Source of the DNA: Linum tenue
Lineage: Eukaryota > Streptophyta > Magnoliopsida > Malpighiales > Linaceae
NCBI GenBank assembly: GCA_946122785.1
Contig: CAMGYJ010000010.1
Coordinates: forward strand, 27,817,608-27,881,607
Direction: 5' to 3'
DNA: 64,000 bases
The position numbers and the translations under genes were made by a program. Below, in pieces: positions 1 to 10,373 of the stretch. A model generated the notes under the pieces. That model saw only the letters and a list, made by a program, of their open reading frames with translations. It searched no databases and was not told the DNA's origin. Each line of letters starts with the position of its first letter. Within the stretch, counting starts at the first letter, position 1.

Positions 1-499
1 AATCCACCAATACTGCTTCCCAATACTGCTTCTTCGTCCAACCCAACCGATATTGCTACTTGAACTTCAAATGATGGATTTCGGGCCGTTGGAGGACGCC
101 GTAGGACGCCGTTGGAGTACGCCGCTAAAGGATGATGGAGGACGCCAGTGAAGATGGCGTCGTTGCCGGCGATGTTGTCGAGCGCGGGTTGCTCTACAGT
201 AAAGGGAGAAGATGAAGGGATTAACCGGCGTAATCCTTTTCTAATTCAAACGAGATTTCTTTTAGTTTTTTAATTCGTATGTAATCACTTTTTAATTAAA
301 ACAGAATTTCTTAATTAGTCAGGGGTAGTTAGGTCATTTCCTACGCCAGTTAACGGTGAGAAAACAAAATTTTGAACAGAAGGGTAATTTTGTTACGACG
401 TAATAGTACAAGAGCATCTTTGTGCAAAAAAATAGTAAAGGGGCACGTTTGTTACATCGCCATAGTACAGGGCAGAAAAGTCCAAGGCCAAGAATTGTT

Positions 500-735
500 T
501 GTTTGAGCCTGAATAGAAAGGGCCCAGTTAACCGACTTGGTTACAGACAGCAGGCCGGCTCAAACAGATGCTAGCCCGAATCCATGGCCCAAAACGCGGC
601 CCTTCTCCCTCCGGGTCTCCATCTTTGCCCACCCTGTAGTATAAAAAATCAGACTAGGGTTTGGCAAAGCAGAGACTTCGTTGTTTTCCTTCCTTCGGCA
701 GCCGCAAGAAGACGATTGAAGGTAAAACCCTAATC
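500..735 (+). promoter_or_regulatory. eL36 copy A promoter and 5' leader motifs
   Basis: The features are typical of plant ribosomal-protein promoters. Site II-like GGGCCCA/GGCCCA motifs lie near 520 and 583. A TATA-like TATAAAAAAT is at 640-649. A reverse telo-box TAGGGTTT is at 655-662 and a forward telo-box AAACCCTAA at 725-733, at the start of the leader intron. The site II and telo-box combination is known to co-regulate translation genes in growing tissue. The role here is inferred from the motifs. Confidence 0.6.
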
Positions 736-818
736 CTCCTCCCCTGTCGCTTGATCGTTCAGTTTGTTCTCCGGATCCTGACTCTGCAGGCTGTGTTATT
801 TTCTTTCTCCGGTAGGAA

Positions 819-1785
819 ATGGCTCCCGCTGCGAAGAGTGGATTGGCCGTCGGTCTGAACAAGGGCCACATCGTTACCAAGCGCGATTTGCCGCCCCGTC
901 CATCCGACAGAAAAGGGGTACGTAGCCCTTTATTCTCCTACACATCTGTGTGTTTCAGTTCTGGATTTCCATCGCTGTGCAGTTTTCCATTTTCCAATGG
1001 ATCCTGATGATTTTTCGTCTTTCTGCATTGTTCGATTATGTTTGGAAATAGAAAACCAGCAAGAGGGTTCATTTGGTGAGGAACCTTATCAGGGAGGTCG
1101 CTGGATTTGCTCCTTACGAGAAGAGGATCACTGAACTTTTGAAGGTCGGCAAGGACAAGAGAGCGTTGAAGCTGGCCAAGAGAAAGCTCGGAACCCACAA
1201 GAGGGCCAAGAAGAAGAGAGAGGAGATGTCCACCGCACTCCGCAAGATGAGGTTAGCCCTATTATGTCTTTTGCCTAATTGTCCCTCGGTCTGATTTTTC
1301 TGTCCTATCGTCTGTGTAGGTTTTTAGCTAGCTAGTTAGGGTTTTGTTTGAAGAGAAGAATGACCATCCTTTGCTGCCATTCCTTTCATAAAAAAAATTA
1401 ACTTGATGAACTAATACCCTGTTTTTGTTTTTGGCATTGCGGTATATATTGATTGTCATAAGAGCAATACTAGTTAGTTTATGGTTCTTGTTTAAGGACT
1501 GGAATGTAGCATATATTCTATTGTACTCACCTTATTTGTTTATAGCTAGCTCTTAGATTTTAACAGACATTAGAATTGTATTATTGATTGTCATAAGTTC
1601 TGAAGTTTGGTCAGTTGTTCTTCTACTCTAATTCTATCTGTATTGATGTCGAGTCATGGCTAGTAATTGTATTTACCTAGGGGGGACTGTTGATAGTGGC
1701 TTTCATACTGGCAAGGCGGATATTGATTTCAGTTATCTTCTCTCTTGCTTATAGGTCTGGAGGAGCAGGCGAGAAGAAGAAGTGA
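819..1785 (+). CDS. RPL36: 60S ribosomal protein eL36, copy A
   Basis: Structural protein of the cytosolic large ribosomal subunit. Coding exons are 819-917, 1052-1251 and 1755-1785. A 5' leader intron (about 722-815) ends three bases before the ATG. The exons give 109 aa, the usual length for plant eL36. Recognisable parts are the N-terminal [17 protein letters not shown], the [11 protein letters not shown] segment, [20 protein letters not shown] in the middle, a Lys/Arg-rich helix ([15 protein letters not shown]) and the tail [11 protein letters not shown]. Phases join exactly: 33 codons, then 200 nt ending in AG, then G completing Arg. The ATG starts the conserved N-terminus and is the only fitting start. 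The 3' UTR probably runs to about 2050. The encoded protein is identical to that of copy B. I see no defect. Confidence 0.96.
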
Positions 1786-2425
1786 ACAGATGGATGAGCC
1801 TGCTGCGGTTTTGTCTGTGTTTTGCTTTTTAAGTTTTGAAAATGTTGTTCCAGTGAAGAATAGTTTTAGTTATATGGTTTTGATAGCCGACAGTAGAACT
1901 ATGTAATGCAATGCCAGTCGGTATTTGGAGACCATGGGGATTCTTGTTCTGCAGGATGGATGAATGAATGTTGTTTTTTATGTTTTTTGCTGATGATCTA
2001 TTTTGTTCCCTAGTTTTCACCTTGGATCATAAGCATCCTTGTTATCAATCTGGAGATGTTAGTGCGTGACGGTGTTCGTAAATTTGATAATGTGATGCAT
2101 CTTTTTGTGGTAAGGTGACTATTGTTCTTGAGTTCAGTCTCGAGGATTGGTTGTTGAGCTCAACCATGTGCTTGGGAATTTCAACATATATCTGGCTAAC
2201 CAATTAAGCAGGAGGTATCTTTGGCGAACTTTTATTTCACAATGACGCCTTCATTAAGTGATATTACTGATTCTGTGGCGCACAGATCTGAGATGGGAAC
2301 CAGAACCACACTGTTTGAGTTGGCTCGCTCCATGTTCCTGAAGGTGCTTCACAGCTTCAAAGTTCTATGATGGAAATAGGCCATAAGCAATCAAACGAGC
2401 GTCTACCTTGAATTCAGGTTAACAC
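1786..2425 (+). other. eL36 copy A 3' UTR and downstream unassigned sequence
   Basis: The TGA is followed by a T-rich 3' UTR, with a likely end around 2000-2050. The next 370 bp has no ORF I recognise and leads to the hAT element at 2434. The same sequence follows copy B. Confidence 0.5.
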
Positions 2426-2433
2426 ATTTTCAC

Positions 2434-2986
2434 AAGGGATGGCAAAAATATCCGAAATCGTGGACATCCGCCCGAATTCACCCTAATCCGGTAGGGTAAA
2501 ACCCGAATGCGAAGGACTTTTAGTGGGTACGGGTAAAATCCGAACCCGAATATTACGGGTAATGGGTTGACATGGTTTTCTCACTATCCAACCCGAACCC
2601 GCCCGATTATACACATTCATATGTATTTTGTTTAGAAATAATCATTATTTATCTCTAACATATTTTATATTTAGCATATAAATTTAATATTTTCATGAAA
2701 TTGTGTTGTTTTAATTAATTTTCTTCAATCTAGTGAATTATTTTCGTACTTTTCATCTTACGTAATGTGAGCATACGTGTTAATGTTAACATATTTGTTG
2801 GAGTTATAAAGAAAAATTATTACCCATGGATAGTCGTGGATACTCGAAACTCGAACGGGTATGGACATGGTTTTGATTTTCTACACGTTTCTCATGTGGG
2901 TATAGGTATGGGTAAAACCCGAACTACTTTGGGTAGGGTAACGGATATGCATTATCCGCCCCCGACCCGGCCTGTTGCCATCCCTA
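2434..2986. mobile_element. Non-autonomous hAT element, 553 bp (copy A)
   Basis: The ends are imperfect inverted repeats (AAGGGATGGCAA at left, TTGCCATCCCTA at right). The element is flanked by the 8-bp duplication ATTTTCAC at 2426-2433 and 2987-2994. The TAGGGATGG-type terminus with an 8-bp TSD is characteristic of hAT. The interior is GGGT/ACCC-rich near both ends and AT-rich in the middle, with no transposase. It is present at the same site in copy B, so it predates the duplication. Confidence 0.9.
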
Positions 2987-3005
2987 ATTTTCACAACATA
3001 AGATA

Positions 3006-4656
3006 GGGTTAATTGCAAGGTTGGTCATTAGGTTTACTAAAAACGCTCACGTTTGGTTACTACAAATATTTAATTTAATTTGTGGTCACTAAGATTAGTT
3101 CAATAGTTTAAATTTGGCCACTCTCCGTTAGTCTCCGTTAACTTTTGCTGATGTGGCAGTCAAACTTTCATATTAACTGTTAAGTGTGTGACGTAGCAAT
3201 TAAAAAATATTACAAAAATAAAATAAAATTTTAAAAATTTCTATATCATTTCCAACGATTAAAAAATTATAATAAACACCATTCACTGTGGGAGAAGTCC
3301 GTCGGAAAACTCGTGGGAGAAATCCGTCGAAGGTAGTGAAGGAAGAAACCCTGTTGTAGCAATATGTGGAAGCTGATCGACGACAATGAACCAAGTCCGA
3401 ATCCTCATTGCAGGTTCTCCAGTTCTAGATCCAAGGTCTCGCCCGAAGCGGAAGCGGGTGGGGGAAGTAGTGGCGGCGCAAACGAATCAAGTGGCTGCCA
3501 ATGAATGATCCTGTTCTCCGGTTGCCACCACCCTCTCTCCAGTGGCGGATCCAGAAATTTTACATAGGTTGTCATTTCTTAAAAATTAAATTAAATTAAT
3601 TATTAAATAATTATTAAATAAAAAATATCTTATTTTTACGAAATACAACAAAGCACATGAAGTGTTCGTATTTTGACAAAATTGTAAAATACAATCGTTG
3701 TCTAACAACTCTCGATAAATCCTACTGGAACAAGGGGACTAGAGGAGTCCTTGATTGGATTTAATTGTTAGCTATTGAAAATAATGGGAGATAAGAAATA
3801 GCTTTTTACTATTATATTTTGATTTAAAATATAAGAACAAATAATTTGTAGTCTAATGAAAAATATGTCCACTTATAGTAGCAACGGCCCAAGTTCAAAT
3901 CACTTAGACTAACATTTAAATATTTTTATTTACTCATACGCAAACTACTACTTAGAGTTGGATAATCATTTTTGCAAATTTTATTGGTGTCCGGCTACCA
4001 TTTAAATATTTTTTTATCGATATGTAAACTACTATCGTGAATTGAATAATCGTATTCTCAAATTTTAGGGGTGTCCCGGGACACCCCCAAAGCTCCATGA
4101 ATCCGCCACTGCCTCTCTCCTAAGGCGGTTCCACTGTACAGACCAGACTTCAGGCGATCTGGTACGTCGTCGATGAGTTTGGAGGAGTCGGTGACCACTT
4201 GCTTGGAGAGTAGCGCTGTTGGGGTGTGGTGGTGGTGGAGATCGGTACAACGCTTCACGGCGGAGGCGGCGCGAGATGCGATAATGGTGGTGGTCTGATT
4301 TCTGAAATCTTCTGAATTTAGGTTGGCAATGACTCTACTTGCATCATATCGATTTGATTTCATTGTGGGAGAAGTCCGCGGGCGGTGGTGATGATAAGTT
4401 TTTTTAATAGTTGGAAATTATGTGGAAAATTAAAAAGATTAATTTTTTTTTATATTTTTTAATAGCCACTTCACTTATTTAACGGTCAACTATGAATGTT
4501 GACTGCCACATCAGCAAAAGTTAACGGAGACTAACGGAGAGTGATCAAACTTGAACTATTGAATTAATTTTAGTGACCACGAATGGAATTAAATATTTGT
4601 AGTGACCAAACATGGATTTTGTTAGTAAATCTAGTGACCAACTATGCAATTAACCC
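3006..4656. mobile_element. Non-autonomous Mutator-type element with long TIRs (copy A)
   Basis: Terminal inverted repeats of roughly 155 bp or more begin GGGTTAATTGCAAGGTTGGT and end in the complement (ATGCAATTAACCC). The 10-bp duplication ACATAAGATA flanks it at 2996-3005 and 4657-4666. Long TIRs with a 9-10-bp TSD identify Mutator. The interior is non-transposase sequence, and a hAT element (3540-4111) has inserted into it. The same TIR family recurs at 37567-39115 and, degraded, at 39320-39707. Confidence 0.92.
3540..4111. mobile_element. hAT element nested in the Mutator-type element (copy A)
   Basis: The termini are CAGTGGCGGATCC at left and its complement ATCCGCCACTG at right. An 8-bp TSD, CCTCTCTC, lies at 3532-3539 and 4112-4119. 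At 572 bp it has no transposase ORF. The CAGTGGCGG terminus is shared with elements at about 7691, 43163, 50582 and 55244, so this is one subfamily spread through the window. Confidence 0.9.
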
Positions 4657-4697
4657 ACATAAGATATGGCGCATATTTTTTTCCCCAGAAGCATCGG

Positions 4698-5517
4698 GCT
4701 TAGGATAGGGCCAGTAACCAATGGTTACTGACCTATGAGTAACTAAATCTGGACATTTAGATCTAAGTGGGTCCAGAAAATTCAGACCTATGGTCAATTA
4801 AAGACATTTTATTTTCCCTAGTTTTCTTAATCGATTCTTATCTTCTTCGTTCTAACTCGGATTTCAATTTTTTTTTGCACAGATGGAACGAGTTCGTTGT
4901 GCTCTACAAAATGAGATTGATTTTCATTTTGAGAAACTTTTTTACCAACTACATACCATATGGTAACTTCTTCATTTTTAAGTCGTTTTTGAAAACGTTT
5001 GCTCAGAAGGAACGAGTTCATCATGATCTATTGGATCTATAAATTTTTTGGTGAAAAAAATACTGGATAAAAAATTACCATACTTTACCACTATGGTATG
5101 TGGGTGGTAACTTGTGGTAAACAATGACAAAAGTCGTAAATGACAGTTAGTATACTCCTACTATCATATATTCAACCTTTTTACCATATTGGTATGTTCA
5201 TACCATCATGGTACGCTTTTTTACCATATGGTATTAAATATGGGCATACCATATGATAATGACTGGTAAAAAATTATTCAATTTTTTTGTACTAAAAATA
5301 TATCAAAGTGGATATCATTTTAAAGAGCACATTTAATCTGATTTATCTGTGCAAAAAATATTTAATTTCGACTTAAAACGAGAGAGAAATCGTCCGTTAA
5401 AGATTAAAGGGAAATAGATAATAGACTTTCCCAGAGAGAGAAGATACTGATGTCATGCTGATGTTGACAGGTTACTCATGATTACTAATCATAGAATTAC
5501 TGACCTGATCCGTTCCC
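4698..5517. mobile_element. Second Mutator-like element inserted in the RRM gene 3' end (copy A)
   Basis: The 10-bp repeat GAAGCATCGG flanks it at 4688-4697 and 5518-5527. The ends are imperfect inverted repeats (GGATAGGGCCAGTAAC versus GGATCAGGTCAGTAAT). The left flank reads straight into the right flank once the element is removed, so it landed in the 3' coding end of the RRM gene. It now supplies that gene's last residues and stop codon. The interior is AT-rich with repeated TACCATATGGTA-like motifs and no transposase. Confidence 0.78.
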
Positions 5518-6234
5518 GAAGCATCGGAAACGAGTATAATGTGGTGTTACATGAGTAGACAGACGAGGGACGACAACTGGTCCACCACGAACTCTGTCAA
5601 GAGCAAAGATTATTCTCAATGGTGGACCTTGCAATGCCTGCCAAATAATGAAAAACCCAAGAAAAATATTCTCACTAATTAGGGTGATGTACAAATTGGA
5701 AGAAGAGAGCAGTAAAACATCTATAGAAGATAATAAAGAAAGGATTGAATGTTTCTTTTTCCTCACCTTCTCATCCATGGCGTCCTTGGCACTAGCGGCC
5801 TCATCTTCTTCAGTGAAACTCACGAACCCAAACCCTGTTGACCTTCCGATGTCTCTGTCATATGCAATCCTCACTGACAATCATGGCAGATGATCCATGA
5901 GTACAGAGGAAATTGGGCAGGCACCTCTTAACACAAAAACCCCGCTAGACCACCCAGCCAGAAGTAGGCTCATGGAGGCAATTCGTCGAACAGTTGGATG
6001 AGTTACAAAGAAACATACAAAGCTACATGTGATTAACAAGGAAAAAAACGGACTTGATCAAGTGGGCATCGTCAGAAATTACCTTTTGTCACCTCGGCGA
6101 ATGAAGAGAAGGCGTCTTTGAGTGATTTCTCGTTCGCCGACCATGACAACCCTTGGGTCGGATTGATTACCAAACCAGAGACTCCGTTAACCAGGAAGAA
6201 CGTCACACCTTTAGGACATTAAACTAACGACAGG

Positions 6235-7590
6235 TGATAGACCGTTATTTACACATGTTTTCACCCCTGTTCTTACACCGTTTGATGTATTGATTCTCGT
6301 GTTTTAGGCCGATTTCACGCTAGGTTGTTCTTGGTTGTGATATTTCAGGTCCTAAGACGTGAATGAAGGCTTAGGAGCGAGTCTGGGGTCGATTGGACGA
6401 AGGTCGGACGCATGGCGAGGTTCCAAGGAGGCTGCACGGCCAGACCAGGGAGTCGCACGGCCGTGCAATGGAGCAAGTTGGCCGTGCGCTTTTTGCCGAG
6501 GCCACGCACGGGCAAGCCATGGAAGTCGCACGGCCGTGCAAGGTGCAATCCTGGCCGTGCGAGATGGCTGAGGTTCGACTTAATGGTACGCCGCGTTTTG
6601 AGTCGCACGGCCAGAATGGTGATGTGCACGGTCGTGCACCCTGGCCGTGCGAGTCGGGAAATTCTGGTTTTTAAGTGGATTCCGAGCCAAACAGAAGGGG
6701 ATTCGAGTTTTTGAGAGACAGAGCGATTCCTAGAGAGAGAAAGCGACGAACAAGAGCCTCCAAGTGCCTTAGATCGATCTTCAACACCATTGGAGCTTGG
6801 TTTGAGCTTGGAGAAGTGCCGATTCAACGTCCAGGAGCAGAAATCCATCTTCACAGTATGATTTCCGCGTCTGATTCTGCTTTTGCTTCTCTCTCCATGG
6901 AGTAGTTCTCCCATTCATCTGGGTATGGAGAACCCTAGTTCTGTATGTTAGGTTTGATTGTATGAACCCAAGTACTGTTTCTATGAATTGATTATATTCG
7001 ATTGAGGTTTGAATGATTGAATGGCATGAATCCTGATCAAATTCCTGTTGTTTCTGCTTTCACCTAGAATGATAATATCTGCCTAGGTTGATAGAGTATC
7101 CTTAATCGAAGGTAGTGAATTGGTGACTTTAGTCGAGGAGCCAATTCACTATTCTGTACCGGTTTTACTCCGGTAGTGGAGGTTTTGTTCTTAGGGCCTG
7201 AATCTGTTTACTCCGGTGTAGGTTAGTCGCCAGCTAGAGACTCAGATTGAGAGGGTCTGAAGACCTTTAGTCGAGACTTCAGACTGTTTGAGAACCTTCC
7301 GCAGTATAACTATCATAGAAATTGAACTTGGTAATTACAACCCGGCTTAACTGCAGTCTAGGGGGAACCATATCCGGGTGACCTCTCTTAACCTGAATAC
7401 AACCGTTTAGTTGCTTTGTTTGCTTGTTAGTTTAGAACTTCACTAAAGTTTCATTGCTAGATAATACGAATTCACTGAGTAGTCATCACATCTAGGACCC
7501 GGGTTGACATTAAAACCCAAACCCGCTATACTACGCTTTAGGAAGTGGTTACACTTGGCCAATTTCTAGAGTGACAGTAACAGCGAGTCA
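6235..7590 (+). mobile_element. Solo LTR of an Athila-type retrotransposon (copy A)
   Basis: A 1356-bp LTR beginning TGATAGACCG and ending GCGAGTCA. It is flanked by the 5-bp duplication ACAGG at 6230-6234 and 7591-7595, with no internal region. The same LTR in copy B is followed by a primer-binding site and gag, which fixes family and orientation. Positions 6430-6660 contain repeated palindromic GCACGGCCGTGC motifs. Open frames inside the LTR are not treated as genes. Confidence 0.93.
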
Positions 7591-7690
7591 ACAGGTAAGA
7601 GAAGAAAACTTACAACGAATAGTTTACTGTTAGGACCAAGTGGAGACTCGGGGCCATGAACTGTTGCGAAAGCTCTTCCGGCAATGGAGG

Positions 7691-8273
7691 ACTGGCGGAC
7701 CCAGGGGTCTTTGGGGTTGTCCTGAAACACCACTAAATTTTGGAAAAACGATTATCCTACTTTCGTTTGTAGTTTGCGTATGGGAATATAAGTGGTGGTT
7801 TGGATAATTCAAACTCGAAACAGTACTATTATTAATAAATATAATTTCCATTAAGCGATAACTTTCCTGTTGTTCTATTCTAAACACCGTGTAATAGCAA
7901 AACCTTATTCTCTATTTTTAATTATTTTAAAACCTAACAATTAATCTAATTACAAGCTACTCTTCATTTGTATTGATTTTATGGTTGTATGACAAGTGTT
8001 GAAAGTGTCTTTTTCAGATTTGAGTTACATCAAGAACAAATTTAAAAGTCAAATATGCGTTATTCGTGAATGATTGTCTAGTAGGATATATCGAGACAAA
8101 TTTGTTTAGCGGTGTAAACACCAAGTGTATTTAACAATTTTTTTCAGAATATGAAAATACATCATGGAATTTTTTAATTTGTACGAGTTGGATATTTTCT
8201 TATTTAAGAATTATTTATTATTTATTTTATTTTTTAAGATGACACTCCTATGTATAATTCTTGGGTCCGTTAC
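7691..8273. mobile_element. hAT-like element in the RRM targeting-peptide exon (copy A)
   Basis: The left end reads ACTGGCGGACCCAGG and the right end CTTGGGTCCGTTAC (CTTGGGTCCGCCAC in copy B), matching the CAGTGGCGGA-type hAT subfamily. The flanks are coding sequence of the RRM gene's targeting peptide. The 8-bp TSD is too degraded to call. Copy B lacks the left part (deletion up to the equivalent of 7906). Confidence 0.6.
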
Positions 8274-8319
8274 GGGAAGTGGGACAGAGTTCTGCGCATC
8301 GTAGTCGAGCCTTAGGTAA

Positions 8320-9244
8320 GGATTTCTCTTCTCGGCCGAAAAATATAAACTTGTCTTGATTCTCTCGTTTCTCTCTCTCAATATTCAAAAGCTCTGCCTT
8401 CTCTCTAAACTGTAACTTTTCAGTCCTCTGTTTTGTGTATAGGGCTGCCGCCGGTGCCTTCAAGGTGCCGACGGTGGCCCTCCCCCTCTTTATTTCCAGT
8501 TTTTTTTTTTATGTTTTTAGCTTTCGTTCCTTTGTTTTTCTGATCTCAGTGCTTCCTTCTTGGAGCTTTTCTCTCTTCCTCTTCTCTAAAGATGGATGTT
8601 TCCTTTCCTCCTCATGTTTGATCTGCCAGATCTGAACATTGAGATGATTTTGCTTGAGACAGAGGGGTTGGGATTCTCTCAACTAGCTTTCTCGGTTCTC
8701 GAATCTGAGCCTCCTCCTTGTTTCACCTCTATGGCTGGGTGTTTCGGAGAAGCTTATGGGAATCCTATTGTGACTCTCCCTTGGTTTCAGCTTCGGGTCA
8801 CTTGAAGGCGGGGAACATTCAACATAGGGGCTCAAGATCTGTTTCTTCCTGGAGTCTTCTTCGATCAACTGTGTGCGTCTTCTGTGGGTGGTTTCGTCTC
8901 TTCAGGTTATCATTCTCTGGTGTTGCAGCTGATGATTCTGTTTTTGGGCGATCTTCCCTGGTGTTGTGGCCATGCTAAGTTGATTGAAGGCTGGGTGGTT
9001 CATCGCAGGCGGATCTTGGATCGCGGCATGGATGACCACTACGGCTGCTCATGCAATGGAAGATTGATTTTGGAATTAGGGTTTCTTGTTCAGACCATAG
9101 TCTAGTTGGTCTTTGCTTTACTTGGAGTGGTTTGGCTGTTGGGCTCTTGTCCTTATGTAGTTTGTTCCTTCCTTGGGCCTGGCCCATGTATCTGTCCACC
9201 ATTGTGGAGTCTTTATTCAATGAACTCCTCCTTATTAAAAAAAA
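8320..9244 (+). mobile_element. Non-LTR retroposon, 925 bp (LINE-derived), copy A
   Basis: A perfect 19-bp target duplication GTAGTCGAGCCTTAGGTAA flanks it at 8301-8319 and 9245-9263. The insert ends in TTATTAAAAAAAA. A long TSD plus A-tail marks target-primed reverse transcription. The 5' part is pyrimidine-rich and the 3' part resembles a plant L1 3' UTR. No reverse transcriptase is present, so it is internally deleted or non-autonomous. It sits directly upstream of the RRM gene's ATG. Confidence 0.85.
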
Positions 9245-9263
9245 GTAGTCGAGCCTTAGGTAA

Positions 9264-9922
9264 CACAATTCGTCACTGCGGCTCCGACGCTCCCGCTTTG
9301 GCGCGTGAAAACGCGGATTCTATTCAGGTCGGGTGAAATTCGAGATTTTAATTTTTATGGAGCGCGAATTTCTTTGGATGGAGCGCGATTTTCCATGGAA
9401 CTGGTCAATTCGCCTGCCCAAGCAGGATGCTTGATTCCCCAACTGCTCTCCCACATTTTCATTTGTCGCCGTCGACATGCAGCACTCTGTTCCTCCTGAT
9501 GTATTAGCAAACACAAGGCTTGAAATTGGTCCATGCCATTGAGGACTCCAAATCAAATCAAGCTCCATCGTCAAACTTCTCGCAGGTCTTTGCCTCGCCG
9601 TCCGCCGTTCATGATTGGGAATTTCTGAAGTAAAAAAGTACATGCTAAGCGATGGATTATTGGTGGTCGGGGCTGCGGATACTGAGGTATGGAGGAGTGG
9701 AGTTCAAGGGTGGAGTCGATGGTCGGCCGACTGGAGAGGAATTCACGGTGACGGTTTTGGTGGTGAAAGTCGTTTCTCGACGAGTTTGGTTCCAGTCAGA
9801 GAAAGAGAGAATGAACGATGAGAATCCCAAAATGACGACATTTATTTTTATCCCTCATCTTCCTTTTTCTTCGACGGAAATCTCTTCCCTTATGGCCTTA
9901 TCTATATCCTAGTTACTCGTTA
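9264..9922. other. Unassigned single-copy-like DNA within the duplication
   Basis: About 660 bp between the retroposon and the MITE. Short open frames exist on both strands but none resembles a protein I know, and the same stretch is in copy B. It may include the former promoter of the RRM gene. Confidence 0.4.
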
Positions 9923-10226
9923 GACCACCCCCAACGTGGGTTGATTTTGTGGGAAAAAGGGGAAATGTGACCACAATGTGGGGGGAATAGGGGATTAAAT
10001 GGGTTTTGTGGGTTTAGTGGGTGGGAAAACCCACCAGATGAGACAAATGATGGGGGGAAGTGGCGGATGGGAAAGGACCATCCTTTCTTCTATTTTTTCC
10101 TGATTTTAGCAAATACTTGTTTGGAAAGATGTGTTTTTGTCCCCTCGTATTATTGTGATTTCGTCAATGATGATGTCATACTTAATTAGTGATGAAAAAA
10201 ATGTCCAACTTAAAAAAAAAATTATA
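9923..10226. mobile_element. Truncated PIF/Harbinger-like MITE at the duplication breakpoint
   Basis: The left 304 bp of the 520-bp element seen whole at 22735-23254. It starts after TTA with GACCACCC and an ACGTGGG block. Homology to the copy B element stops at 10226, which is also the end of copy A. Confidence 0.75.
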
Positions 10227-10318
10227 GCAGGTACTAGTCCTTATAAACATGCAATTTGGTGTGTGGGAAGAGTTAGACTATTGCAGGTACTAGTCCTTAT
10301 AAACATGCAATTTGGTGT
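10227..10318. repeat. Two 36-bp direct repeats at the duplication junction
   Basis: The sequence starting GCAGGTACTAGTCCTTATAA and ending TTTGGTGT occurs at 10227-10262 and again at 10283-10318. The first copy starts at the exact base where duplication homology ends. Confidence 0.85.
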
Positions 10319-10373
10319 TAATAAGTTGTGGACACTTTACTAACAAAACCAACTGTTAGCAATAAAAATATCA

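Larger units (their letters stand above)
5497..8299 (-). pseudogene. RRM RNA-binding protein gene, transposon-disrupted (copy A)
   Basis: Minus-strand remains of a small organelle-type RRM protein. The exons read, in transcription order, are: about 8274-8299 (ATG, MRRTLSHF, start of a targeting peptide), 7614-7690 (GRAFATVHGPES then NSKLFV, RNP2-like), 6083-6151 (GLSWSANEKSLKDAF), 5767-5873 (VRIAYDRD then GRSTGFGFVSF, RNP1) and 5497-5637 (ALQGPPLRI to VVVPRLS). Introns 5638-5766 and 5874-6082 have good splice sites and correct phase. A hAT-like element splits the targeting-peptide exon, a solo LTR sits in the next intron, and a Mutator-like element replaced the C-terminus. I could not make the exon 7614-7690 to 6083-6151 junction phase-perfect. 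RRM exons have no internal stop, so decay is recent. The exact family member is uncertain. Confidence 0.7.
1..10226. repeat. Tandem segmental duplication, copy A (left end outside window)
   Basis: This segment matches 11957-23039 almost base for base. Position 1 aligns with 11957 and position 10226 with 23039, after which the two sequences part abruptly. It carries one eL36 gene, a broken RRM gene and a shared set of transposons. Differences seen: a roughly 20-bp indel near 100-120, the 757-bp hAT found only in copy B, and different fates of an Athila element (solo LTR here). By eye the aligned parts differ by about 1%, for example about a dozen changes in the 1356-bp LTR. If the copies lie head to tail, unit B begins at 10227 and about 1.7 kb of copy A precedes the window. 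Confidence 0.93.

Noticed and set aside
2090..2300. Possible C/D-box snoRNA downstream of eL36 (GTGATGC and CTGA-like motifs)
   Set aside because: The C-box match is imperfect, no terminal stem pairs, and the guide target is unknown, so it is not supported.
6345..6914. 189-aa open frame on the minus strand, repeated in copy B
   Set aside because: It lies wholly inside the Athila-type LTR across the GCACGGCCGTGC palindromes. The open frame follows from GC content, and no domain is recognisable.
9320..9643. 107-aa minus-strand frame kept in both duplication copies
   Set aside because: Conservation is explained by the recent duplication, and no homology is recognised. It may be former promoter sequence of the RRM gene.
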